Of a DNA stretch of 64,000 bases, positions 23,738 to 31,202 are shown in pieces (the stretch's first letter is position 1; each line of letters starts with the position of its first letter). Source of the stretch: Clostridiales bacterium (lineage in GTDB: Bacteria; Bacillota; Clostridia; Peptostreptococcales; Anaerovoracaceae); assembly GCA_022773945.1 (NCBI GenBank), contig JALFNS010000037.1, forward strand, positions 1 through 64,000. Reading direction: 5' to 3'. Under the pieces are notes generated by a model that worked only from the letters and a program-made list of their open reading frames with translations, ran no database searches and had not been told where the DNA came from. Made by a program: the position numbers and the translations under genes.

Positions 23738-23781
23738 TGTTGCAGCCTCTTAGTGAAGTCGAGCCGATAGGCGAAGAGCGA
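23738..23781 (+). repeat. 44-bp direct repeat, copy 2
   Basis: Starts GTGTTGCAGCC; differs from 23633-23676 at three positions. In the same frame as rlmD it would encode a near copy of the rlmD C-terminus ending with a stop codon. Confidence 0.8.
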
Positions 23782-23916
23782 TTGGTAGAAGAATAAACTT
23801 TGCAGCAGATATGGGACTGATTAAGGGACCGCTCACAAGCAGGGAAATCATTTACCTAATGATTTCCCTGCTTCTTTCTGTTAATTACCCCTTCATGATT
23901 TGTCTTTCTCTTACTT

Positions 23917-25161
23917 TCAGATTGTTTTTTCCCCCAAAAACAAGTCAATCGCGTTTATATGATGAACGCCCTCCTGCTGGTCACGGAATTTATCAAGTGA
24001 AATGATATAACGAGGATATCCATCTCTTATATCTCTGAATGGCCTGTACTCTCTCTCTTTAATTCTTTCTGTGGCTTTCATACTCTCGCCCTGTAAAGTA
24101 TAAACTACCTGAATATATGCATACTCGCCGCTTTTGTTTCGTGCTATAAAGTCACACTCCAGCTTTCCTATCTTCCCGATACTGATTTGATAATCATGGC
24201 TTGCTAAATATAGATAAACAATGTTTTCAAGTGAAGGGCCAAAACTTAATCTGTTGTCCGTATTCATGGCAAAGTATATAGCCGGATCCGATAAATAGTA
24301 CTTCTGGTCTCTCTTTAAGGATTTTTTACTTTTTAGATCGAAACGGTTACATTCATATACTATCTTTGCTTTTTTCAGATCTTCAATATACCCTCTGACT
24401 GTTGATGCTTTTGTTTTGTATCCTTCCTTTTCCAGGCATTCAAGCAGATTGTTAAGCGAAAATGGCGCCGAGTAGTTATTTAAAAGAAACGACTGAACTC
24501 GTTCATAAACCGGAACATTCGAAATTCGCTTTCTTGCTTTTACATCCTTCTCAAATATTTCGGATATGATTCCCCGGGTATATGTCTGCCTTGTCTGGAC
24601 ATCATCAAACTCTAACGTTTTCGGAAATCCACCGTTCAACAAATATTCTTCAAATTCCACATACATGTCCTGATTTACTTTCTTACCAAAGAACTTTTTC
24701 ATATCAAGATACTCAGCAAAGTCCAGTGTAAAAGTTTCGAAATTAAGGTATCTGCCCGTAAGCTTTGTGGAAATCTCGTCGCTGAGAAGATATGAATTGG
24801 ATCCTGTAAGAAATATCGAGTAACCTTCTTCCGCATACGCATGAATGACACTCTCAAAGGCGGAAACATTCTGAATCTCATCTATAAACAGATAATACTT
24901 TTCTTCATTGCCAAGCATCGATTCTATTTTTGCTTCCAGCGCTTCAGGCGATTTTATGTTCTTATAACCTCTTCTGTCCAGAGGAATGTATATGATTTGT
25001 GACTCGTCTATGCCATTTGAAAGCAGTTCATTCATAATAGCTTTCATGATACACGATTTGCCGCATCGTCTAATTCCGGTAATTACTTTAATGATATCCG
25101 AATCATAGAAAGGGCGAATCTTTTTAAGGTATTTCTCTCTGGGATATATATTCTTAAACAT
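23917..25161 (-). CDS. AAA ATPase of the DUF4143 family
   Basis: About 414 residues. An N-terminal P-loop (ITGIRRCGKSCIM), Walker B-like YLFIDEIQN, sensor motif FLTGSNSYLLS, a winged-helix middle part, and a C-terminal DUF4143 region with a nuclease-like LECDFIARNKSGEYAYIQVV. These stand-alone ATPases are common in mobile and accessory DNA; their job is unknown. The start is ATG 25161, with GAGGAGA 6 bp upstream; a longer reading to 25212 has no ribosome site. The gene is clearly more AT-rich than its neighbours, which suggests transfer. Confidence 0.85.
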   Translation of the reverse strand: MFKNIYPREKYLKKIRPFYDSDIIKVITGIRRCGKSCIMKAIMNELLSNGIDESQIIYIPLDRRGYKNIKSPEALEAKIESMLGNEEKYYLFIDEIQNVSAFESVIHAYAEEGYSIFLTGSNSYLLSDEISTKLTGRYLNFETFTLDFAEYLDMKKFFGKKVNQDMYVEFEEYLLNGGFPKTLEFDDVQTRQTYTRGIISEIFEKDVKARKRISNVPVYERVQSFLLNNYSAPFSLNNLLECLEKEGYKTKASTVRGYIEDLKKAKIVYECNRFDLKSKKSLKRDQKYYLSDPAIYFAMNTDNRLSFGPSLENIVYLYLASHDYQISIGKIGKLECDFIARNKSGEYAYIQVVYTLQGESMKATERIKEREYRPFRDIRDGYPRYIISLDKFRDQQEGVHHINAIDLFLGEKTI

Positions 25162-25317
25162 CCGGTTCTCCTCGCTTTCATAGCACAACCATATCACAAT
25201 TTGTTTGTTCACGGTACTATTTTTTTAATTTTTGCATTTTTAGCACCCTGAATCGGCGTTTTTATTATGTGATGAGAATATCCGGAGCTTCCGGAGAATG
25301 CAGAAGATAAACGGGCT

Positions 25318-25346
25318 TTGACTACAGGGAGCTGAATTGGTATTAT
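25318..25346 (+). promoter_or_regulatory. Sigma-A promoter of the macro-domain gene
   Basis: TTGACT, a 17-bp spacer and TATTAT, 20 bp upstream of ATG 25367. Confidence 0.65.
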
Positions 25347-25366
25347 TATTTCAGAGGTGAGAAGAT

Positions 25367-26371
25367 ATGCCATTTCAGATTATACGAAACGATATAACCA
25401 AGGTGAAGGCCGACGCCATAGTCAATACGGCCAACCCGCTGCCAATTGTGGGCAGCGGGACGGACAGCGCCGTGTATAATGCTGCCGGCAGGAGGGCTTT
25501 GCTTAAGGAGCGGCAGAAGATCGGAAACATTGCTCCCGGTGAAGCTGCGAGCACCGGTGCCTTCCGCCTTGATGCGAAATACATAATCCATACAGTAGGC
25601 CCCGCGTGGGTTGACGGGAAACACAGAGAGAGGGAGACGCTTCGCTCATGCTATGCCAATTCACTGGCTCTGGCGGATGAACTCTCCTGTGAGAGCATCG
25701 CATTTCCTCTCATAGCGACGGGGGTCTACGGTTTCCCTAAGGATGAAGCTCTGCAGATAGCACTGGATGAGATTAACAGATTTCTCCTTCAGCATGAGAT
25801 GGATGTAGTGCTCGTCGTATTCGACCGCAAATCCTTCGAGCTCTCCGGGAAGCTGGTAGGAGATATAGATGAATATCTGGAAGAGCACGAATTCGTATAT
25901 GAAGCGGAGCGCCGCAGGTACAGGACAACCAGTATCGCTTGTCCGAAACCGGTTATGTATGAGAACGAACACGAAGATGCGATTTGCTGCAGTCTGACTG
26001 ATATGAGTCTGGAGGAGATGCTGGATAACCGTGGAGAAACTTTTCAGCAGCGCCTTCTGGAGCTGATAGACGAGAGCGGCATGGACGATGTCACAGTGTA
26101 TAAGAAGGCTAATATCGACAGAAAGCTTTTCTCCAAGATACGCAGTAAGGAGGATTACAATCCGAAGAAGAAGACGGCAGTGGCCTTAGCCATTGCTCTG
26201 CAGCTGGATATGCAGACCATGGAGGATCTGCTCGGCAGAGCCGGGATTGCCCTTTCTCCGAGCAGCAAGTTTGATCTGATTATCACCTATTTTGTGACGA
26301 ATAAAGATTATAATATGTATGATATAAACGCGGCTCTGTTCAAATATGGCCTGCCTCTGCTGGGTGCATAG
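25367..26371 (+). CDS. Macro-domain protein with C-terminal helical domain
   Basis: 334 residues. Residues 1-165 are a macro domain that binds ADP-ribose or its derivatives: DAIVNTANPLP, GSGTDSAVYNAAG, IIHTVGP and FPLIATGVYGFPKDEA are the ligand loops. The rest (about 205-334) is helical with an XRE-like DNA- or RNA-binding look (VYKKANIDRKLFSKI, then TAVALAIALQL). It would remove ADP-ribose from a target or sense it. A monocistronic unit with promoter and terminator, followed by a VWA gene in the same direction. Confidence 0.85.
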   Translation: MPFQIIRNDITKVKADAIVNTANPLPIVGSGTDSAVYNAAGRRALLKERQKIGNIAPGEAASTGAFRLDAKYIIHTVGPAWVDGKHRERETLRSCYANSLALADELSCESIAFPLIATGVYGFPKDEALQIALDEINRFLLQHEMDVVLVVFDRKSFELSGKLVGDIDEYLEEHEFVYEAERRRYRTTSIACPKPVMYENEHEDAICCSLTDMSLEEMLDNRGETFQQRLLELIDESGMDDVTVYKKANIDRKLFSKIRSKEDYNPKKKTAVALAIALQLDMQTMEDLLGRAGIALSPSSKFDLIITYFVTNKDYNMYDINAALFKYGLPLLGA

Positions 26372-26384
26372 AACAGATGCAATT

Positions 26385-26409
26385 GTCGCCCGACGGGCGA
26401 CCTTTTTTT
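26385..26409 (+). terminator. Intrinsic terminator after the macro-domain gene
   Basis: GTCGCCC pairs with GGGCGAC around a 3-base loop, followed by seven T. Confidence 0.9.
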
Positions 26410-26471
26410 ATTTCGCTTCGGTTAAAATGAAATCACAACATCAAAGTAATTAAGAAACAGGAGGGATGACT

Positions 26472-27128
26472 ATGAAAAAGACAGAGCTTGTATTCATATT
26501 AGACCGCAGCGGATCCATGTCGGGAATGGAGAAGGATACCATAGGAGGCTTCAATTCAATGCTGAAGAAACAGCGCGAGGAGCCGGGAGATGTTCTTGTT
26601 TCAACAGTGCTCTTCGATAACGAAACAGAGGTTATCCATGATCGCGTATCTCTTGAGGAAGTGCCGGAACTTACGGAGAAGGAATATTATGTGCGCGGCT
26701 GTACGGCGCTTCTCGATGCGGTGGGCGGGGCGATACATCATATCGGGAACGTGCACAAGTATGCACGTTCTGAGGATGTACCGGACAGGACGCTCTTCGT
26801 TATAACAACGGACGGAATGGAAAACTCCAGCTGTCGTTACAGCTACGATAAGGTGCGCAGAATGATAGAACGTCAGAAGGAACGTTACGGCTGGGAGTTT
26901 ATCTTTCTAGGCGCCAATATCGATGCGGCAGCGGAAGCAGGAAGATTCGGAATCGACTCGTCAATGGCAGCAGATTATCACTGCGATGAAACCGGTACAG
27001 CTGTCAACTTCAAGGCTATAGGTGAGGCGATAACCTGTGTTAGGGAATGCTCTGCACCATTAAACAGCGAATGGAAAAAAGAAATCGATGAGGATTTCAG
27101 AAGAAGAGGCGGGTCGTGCAGGCGTTAA
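26472..27128 (+). CDS. VWA-domain protein
   Basis: 218 residues forming one von Willebrand factor A domain. The metal ion-dependent adhesion site is complete: DRSGSMS near residue 12, CTALLDAVGG for the threonine, and TTDGMEN for the aspartate. No signal peptide or membrane helix is seen, so it is cytoplasmic, like TerY-type VWA proteins. The start at 26472 is preferred: AGGAGG at 26459-26464 abuts the ATG at 26466 but is 7 bp from 26472. Partners are unknown; macro and VWA genes are sometimes neighbours in stress or defence islands. Confidence 0.85.
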   Translation: MKKTELVFILDRSGSMSGMEKDTIGGFNSMLKKQREEPGDVLVSTVLFDNETEVIHDRVSLEEVPELTEKEYYVRGCTALLDAVGGAIHHIGNVHKYARSEDVPDRTLFVITTDGMENSSCRYSYDKVRRMIERQKERYGWEFIFLGANIDAAAEAGRFGIDSSMAADYHCDETGTAVNFKAIGEAITCVRECSAPLNSEWKKEIDEDFRRRGGSCRR

Positions 27129-27622
27129 ATACTGATATGCTCCAGTTCCAGCAGCCTGATTTTCTTGTCCAGACCGCTGGCATAGCCTGTGAGGCTGCCG
27201 TCTGAGCCTATTACTCTGTGGCAGGGGATTATTATTGAAATCTCGTTGTGACCGACGGCACCGCCCACTGCCTGAGCTGACATCTTGTCTATGCCCCGAT
27301 CGGCCGCGATGCGGCGGGCAATTTCTACGTAAGTGGTTGTCGTGCCGTAGGGTATTTCGAGAAGAATCTTCCAGACTGCCATCCTGAAGGAGGTTCCCAC
27401 GGGATGGAGAGGAGGCGTAAAGTCGGGATTTCTGCCGGAGAAGTAAATATCAAGCCAGCGGGAGGCTTCCTTCAGAATGGCAGTCTCCCGCTCTGTATGT
27501 TCTGTGTCAATGTTTTCTCCATAGTACTTGTCTTCGTCGAACCACACTCCGGTGAGACCGACTTCATCTGCTGCCAGAAGCAGCTCGCCCAGCGGCGAAT
27601 CGTAGTGTTTAGTGTAAATCAT
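27125..27622 (-). CDS. ogt: Methylated-DNA-protein-cysteine methyltransferase
   Basis: 165 residues from ATG 27622. It repairs O6-methylguanine by moving the alkyl group to its own cysteine. The motif IIIPCHRVIGSDGSLTGYA holds the acceptor Cys, and ARRIAADRGI the helix-turn-helix. A TATAAT at 27629-27634 ends six bases before this ATG, so upstream in-frame ATGs at 27628 and beyond cannot be used from that promoter, and the message would lack a leader. The gene overlaps the convergent VWA gene by 4 bp. Confidence 0.9.
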   Translation of the reverse strand: MIYTKHYDSPLGELLLAADEVGLTGVWFDEDKYYGENIDTEHTERETAILKEASRWLDIYFSGRNPDFTPPLHPVGTSFRMAVWKILLEIPYGTTTTYVEIARRIAADRGIDKMSAQAVGGAVGHNEISIIIPCHRVIGSDGSLTGYASGLDKKIRLLELEHISI

Positions 27623-27628
27623 GAGCAT

Positions 27629-27657
27629 ATTATAGCATATGATTGCAAATGTAACCA
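27629..27657 (-). promoter_or_regulatory. Promoter of ogt (possible leaderless start)
   Basis: On the minus strand TGGTTA (weak), a 17-bp spacer and a perfect TATAAT, six bases from ATG 27622. It overlaps the divergent promoter of the dinJ-PIN pair. Confidence 0.55.
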
Positions 27658-27678
27658 TATGATGATAAAATGTATACA
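27643..27678 (+). promoter_or_regulatory. Promoter and candidate operator of the DinJ-PIN module
   Basis: TTGCAA, a 17-bp spacer and TAAAAT (27666-27671), followed at once by the palindrome TGTATACA at 27671-27678. Antitoxins of this type usually bind such a palindrome to repress their own operon; that is inference here. Confidence 0.55.
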
Positions 27679-27697
27679 CATGATTGGAGGAATAATT

Positions 27698-27979
27698 ATG
27701 ACTAGTGCGTTAGTACAATTTCGTACAGATGAAGCTGAAAAGGATGCAGCGATAGAAATTTGCGAAAAGCTCGGAATGACTCTGCCGTCATATTTAAGAA
27801 TGTGTGTATCGCGCCTTGTTCAGGAGCAAGGAGTTCCGTTTAGCATGAAATTATCAAATGAAACCGAGAATACAGGTGTTGCGGCAATGAAGAAGGCAAG
27901 CTTGATAGCTTCAAAGCTGGGAATATCAGATATGACACTTGATGAAATAAATGCAGAAATTGCGGAAGCAAGGAAGTAG
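27698..27979 (+). CDS. RelB/DinJ-family antitoxin
   Basis: 93 residues. The N-terminal ribbon-helix-helix reads ALVQFRTDEAEKDAAIEICE, then LGMTLPSYLRMCVSRLVQE, as in RelB/DinJ antitoxins. The C-terminal half (after VPFSMKL) is the part that should wrap the toxin. TTGGAGG lies 8 bp before ATG 27698. It is 9 bp upstream of a PIN-domain toxin gene rather than the usual RelE/YafQ partner. Confidence 0.85.
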   Translation: MTSALVQFRTDEAEKDAAIEICEKLGMTLPSYLRMCVSRLVQEQGVPFSMKLSNETENTGVAAMKKASLIASKLGISDMTLDEINAEIAEARK

Positions 27980-27988
27980 CGAATCATT

Positions 27989-28447
27989 ATGAAATACTAT
28001 GCCGTAATAGATACAAACGTTGTTGTGTCTGCAATGCTGAAATGGAATTCCGCACCGGGAAGTGTAGTGGAGCTGGCGGTAACCGGAACAATAGTGCCCC
28101 TTCTTAATTCGGAAATCGTTGCAGAATATAGAGCGGTTTTGTCCAGACCTAAATTCGGTTTGACAGCAGATATCGTTGAAGATTTTATTGGAGCATTGGA
28201 GAAGAACGGAATATATGCAGAACCGAATGCAACAAATGTCGATATGCCGGACCCGAAGGACCGCGTGTTCTATGAAGTAGTTATGGGGGAACGTCAACGG
28301 GAGGATGCATATCTTGTTACCGGAAATATCAAACATTTTCCTGAAAAACCTTTCGTCGTGACACCCAGGCAGATGTTAAACATAATTATCAGTGATTTAG
28401 GTATGGGAAGCCGGATGCAGGAGACAGCAATAGACTTTGAAGTTTGA
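27989..28447 (+). CDS. PIN-domain ribonuclease toxin
   Basis: 152 residues of the PIN_3 type. Acidic metal ligands are in AVIDTNVVVSAM (D8), LLNSEIVAEYRAVL (the glutamate pair), and DPKDRVFYEV (two aspartates); AYLVTGNIKHF is the family's last motif. Such proteins cut RNA and are held off by the neighbouring antitoxin. It is translated 9 bp after the DinJ-type gene. Target RNA is unknown. The C-terminal 20 residues extend past the PIN core. Confidence 0.85.
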   Translation: MKYYAVIDTNVVVSAMLKWNSAPGSVVELAVTGTIVPLLNSEIVAEYRAVLSRPKFGLTADIVEDFIGALEKNGIYAEPNATNVDMPDPKDRVFYEVVMGERQREDAYLVTGNIKHFPEKPFVVTPRQMLNIIISDLGMGSRMQETAIDFEV

Positions 28448-28458
28448 AAAACATAGTC

Positions 28459-28487
28459 TTTAAATCGGTAGCCGCATGTGGTATCAT
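28459..28487 (+). promoter_or_regulatory. Possible promoter of panBC
   Basis: TTTAAA, a 17-bp spacer and TATCAT. The transcript would start near 28494, leaving about 230 nt before panB. Confidence 0.4.
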
Positions 28488-28493
28488 CATCGG

Positions 28494-28724
28494 TGGATGG
28501 ATGGTATTCAGCTCGAGGCGGCTGAAACTGTACCGGTTAAATGAGACAGAAAAATATAGCCGTCAGGCATTTCACGGGAACAAAGGCATTCGGCGACGGC
28601 CGAAGCTTTAGTCGTTATGTGAGATGTGCTTTTTGAATGCTGATTCATCCCATGTCCGGGGCGGTGACGCCTGCAGGATGTGAGGATGTTTTTTATTGTG
28701 ATTTTGACAGAAAGGAACACTCAG
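28494..28724 (+). promoter_or_regulatory. Structured leader of panBC with terminator
   Basis: No gene seen. It contains a stem GCCGTC/GACGGC at 28559-28600 and ends with an intrinsic terminator at 28646-28694, just before the panB ribosome site. A GGATGG-rich segment (about 28494-28504) is complementary to the CATCC arm of the terminator, so an antiterminator is possible. Attenuation of pantothenate synthesis is plausible; the known pan RNA motif occurs upstream of panB in related bacteria, but I could not match its consensus. Confidence 0.5.
28646..28694 (+). terminator. Terminator (attenuator) in the panB leader
   Basis: CATCC pairs with GGATG, CATGTCC with GGATGTG (two G-U pairs) and GGCG with CGCC around GTGA; six T follow at 28689-28694. 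It stands 30 bp upstream of the panB start, where a terminator makes sense only as a control point. Confidence 0.7.
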
Positions 28725-29576
28725 ATGAAAAAGACAGTTGCGGGATTTCTGAAGATGAAAGCCAGGGGTGAGAAGATTTCGATGCTGACATGCTATGATT
28801 ATTCTACAGCCGTGCTCATAGAGGAAGCGGGAACTGATATGATTCTCGTGGGGGATTCACTCGGAAACACGATGCTGGGTTATGAGGACACCCTGGCCGT
28901 TACCATGGAGAATATGATACACCACGGGGCAGCTGTATGCAGAGGCACAAGTGATGTATTCGTCGTTGTCGACATGCCGTTTATGTCCTACCAGACATCG
29001 GTGTATGACGCACTTGTCAATGCGGGAAGGCTCGTCAAGGAGACGGGATGCAACGCCGTCAAGCTTGAAGGCGGAGCCGCAGTCTGCGACAGAATAGAAG
29101 CTATTACGGAGGCGGGAATTCCGGTTGTTGCGCACATAGGAATGACACCTCAGTCAATAAATGCCTTCGGCGGATTCAAGGTACAGGGCAAGAACGAGGA
29201 AAAGGCCAGGAAGATACTCGATGACGCATACAAGGTGCAGGAGGCGGGAGCCTTCGCCGTAGTTCTGGAGTGTGTCCCTTCACCGCTTGCACAGCTTATA
29301 AGCGAGAAACTCACCATACCTACCATAGGAATAGGAGCCGGCGCCGGCTGCGACGGACAGGTTCTCGTATGGCAGGATATGACGGGAGTCTTCAGAGGCT
29401 TCGCTCCTAAGTTCGTCAGAAGATATGCGGATTTGGGCGAGACCATGGTGGAGGCTTTCAGAAGCTACGACAGAGACGTTAAATCCGGCGCATTTCCGGA
29501 AGACAAGCATGGATTCTCCATGGATGAGGAAGTGATAGAGAAGGTGAGAGAATATGATAACAGCAGAGAGGGTTGA
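28725..29576 (+). CDS. panB: Ketopantoate hydroxymethyltransferase
   Basis: 283 residues. First step of pantothenate synthesis: adds a hydroxymethyl group from methylenetetrahydrofolate to 2-oxoisovalerate. Seen are SMLTCYDYSTAVLIEEAG, DMILVGDSLGNTMLG (magnesium-binding aspartate), VVDMPFMSYQ, AVKLEGG, and HIGMTPQSINAFGGFKVQG. AAAGGA lies before ATG 28725; an in-frame ATG at 28680 is inside the leader terminator and is not used. It overlaps panC by 23 bp. Confidence 0.96.
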   Translation: MKKTVAGFLKMKARGEKISMLTCYDYSTAVLIEEAGTDMILVGDSLGNTMLGYEDTLAVTMENMIHHGAAVCRGTSDVFVVVDMPFMSYQTSVYDALVNAGRLVKETGCNAVKLEGGAAVCDRIEAITEAGIPVVAHIGMTPQSINAFGGFKVQGKNEEKARKILDDAYKVQEAGAFAVVLECVPSPLAQLISEKLTIPTIGIGAGAGCDGQVLVWQDMTGVFRGFAPKFVRRYADLGETMVEAFRSYDRDVKSGAFPEDKHGFSMDEEVIEKVREYDNSREG

Positions 29577-30402
29577 TCAGGTCAGAGAGACAGTGGCCGA
29601 ATGGAGGAGAGAAGGACTCTCTGTAGGTCTTGTTCCAACGATGGGAGCGCTTCATGAGGGCCATGCATCGCTGGTGAGAAAGGCTGCGGAGGAGTGCGAC
29701 AGAGTTATTGCCTCCGTATTCGTTAATCCGACTCAGTTCGGCAGGAACGAAGACCTTGACAGTTACCCGAGAGATTTCGAGAGAGACTGCGAAATCCTGG
29801 AGCGGGAAGGCTGCAGCATGGTGTTTCATCCCGAGGTTGCAGAGATGTATCCGGAGGGATTCTCCACATACGTGACCCCGGAGGGGGGCATGACCGGATG
29901 CCTTTGCGGGAGGAGCAGACCGGGGCATTTCAGAGGCGTTTGCACCGTGGTATCCAAGCTCTTCAATATCACCACACCCGACAGAGCGTATTTCGGCGAG
30001 AAGGACGCTCAGCAGCTGGCCGTGATTAAGAGAATGGTCAGAGACCTTAATATACCTGTAACCGTATGCGGCTGCCCTACGGTACGGGAGGCGGACGGAC
30101 TGGCGAAATCCAGCAGAAACAAGTATCTGAGCCCGGAGGAGCGGCGCGATGCGGCTGTGCTCTATGAAGCTCTTCAGGCAGGTCGCAGAGTGATAGAAGC
30201 CGGCGGGGGACATGCAAAGTCTGCGGATGTGCTCCGGGCAGTCAGGGAGACTCTTGAGAGACTGCCTTCGGTAAGAATCGACTATGTGGAGGTCGTGGAC
30301 GGCGAAAGTCTGAGTCCTGTGGATATGTGCGGGCCGGGAACACTGGTGGCGGCGGCCGTATTCATTGGAGAAACCCGTCTTATAGACAATTTTACCGTTT
30401 AA
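29554..30402 (+). CDS. panC: Pantothenate synthetase
   Basis: 282 residues. Joins pantoate and beta-alanine using ATP. Class I nucleotide-binding signatures are PTMGALHEGHASLV and the KMSKS-like AKSSRNKYLS; FVNPTQFGRNEDLDSYPR and FGEKDAQQLAVI bind the substrates. It begins within panB and is translated by coupling. panD (aspartate decarboxylase) is not present, so beta-alanine must come from elsewhere in the genome. Confidence 0.96.
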   Translation: MITAERVDQVRETVAEWRREGLSVGLVPTMGALHEGHASLVRKAAEECDRVIASVFVNPTQFGRNEDLDSYPRDFERDCEILEREGCSMVFHPEVAEMYPEGFSTYVTPEGGMTGCLCGRSRPGHFRGVCTVVSKLFNITTPDRAYFGEKDAQQLAVIKRMVRDLNIPVTVCGCPTVREADGLAKSSRNKYLSPEERRDAAVLYEALQAGRRVIEAGGGHAKSADVLRAVRETLERLPSVRIDYVEVVDGESLSPVDMCGPGTLVAAAVFIGETRLIDNFTV

Positions 30403-30426
30403 GGAACACCCTGCGCGTGTTATAAT
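30398..30426 (+). promoter_or_regulatory. Promoter of the purC operon
   Basis: TTTAAG (weak), a 17-bp spacer and a perfect TATAAT. It overlaps the panC stop and gives a leader of about 30 bases. Confidence 0.55.
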
Positions 30427-30461
30427 AAATTGGAATACATGAAGGAAAGCGAGGCAGTATA

Positions 30462-31181
30462 ATGAATATTGAGAAAAAAGAACAGTTGTATGAAGGCAAG
30501 GCGAAGAAGGTGTACCGCACCGACAATCCGGACCTTCTGATCGTGGATTACAAGGACGATGCCACTGCTTTTAACGGACTCAAGAAGGGTACGATTACAG
30601 GCAAAGGCGTCATAAACAACAGAATGAGCAATCTTCTCATGCAGCTTCTCGCAAAGGCCGGAATACCGACTCACTACGTTGAGGAACTGAGTGAGAGGGA
30701 AACGGTGGTAAAGAAGGTGGATATAGTTCCTCTGGAGGTTATCATCAGAAACATTTCGGCAGGCTCCTTCGCCAAGAGATACGGCGTTGAAGAGGGAATA
30801 GTATTCGATGAGCCGGTGATAGAGTTCTCCTACAAGAACGACGATCTGGGCGATCCTCTTATCAATGCATATCATGCCAGAGCCCTGAAGCTGGCGACGG
30901 CAGAGGAAATAGAGACAATCAAGAAGTACGCGTTCATGGTCAACGAAGAGCTTAAGAAGTTCTGGGATGAATGCGGAGTTACTCTGGTGGACTTCAAGCT
31001 GGAGTTCGGTAAAACTTCCGACGGCAGCATAGTTCTCGCCGATGAAATCAGTCCTGACACATGCAGACTCTGGGACAAGAAGACCGGAGAAAAGCTGGAC
31101 AAGGACAGATTCAGAAGAGATCTGGGCGGCGTGGAAGACGCTTATTCGGAAGTAATGAAGAGACTGCTTGAACACATATAA
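30462..31181 (+). CDS. purC: SAICAR synthetase
   Basis: 239 residues. Purine step 8, joining CAIR and aspartate with ATP. Typical features: [13 protein letters not shown] (ATP loop), [26 protein letters not shown] and LVDFKLEFG with the late [18 protein letters not shown] lies 7-8 bp upstream of the ATG. It heads a long run of co-directional genes: purA, purB, thioesterase, metY, metA, flavin reductase. Confidence 0.96.
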   Translation: MNIEKKEQLYEGKAKKVYRTDNPDLLIVDYKDDATAFNGLKKGTITGKGVINNRMSNLLMQLLAKAGIPTHYVEELSERETVVKKVDIVPLEVIIRNISAGSFAKRYGVEEGIVFDEPVIEFSYKNDDLGDPLINAYHARALKLATAEEIETIKKYAFMVNEELKKFWDECGVTLVDFKLEFGKTSDGSIVLADEISPDTCRLWDKKTGEKLDKDRFRRDLGGVEDAYSEVMKRLLEHI

Positions 31182-31202
31182 CGCATATGAACGGAGGATT
31201 AG

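Noticed and set aside
28559-28600. Calling the panB leader a pan motif
   Set aside because: Only a 6-bp stem is certain; I could not match the bulged-A pattern by eye, so it is left as an unclassified leader.
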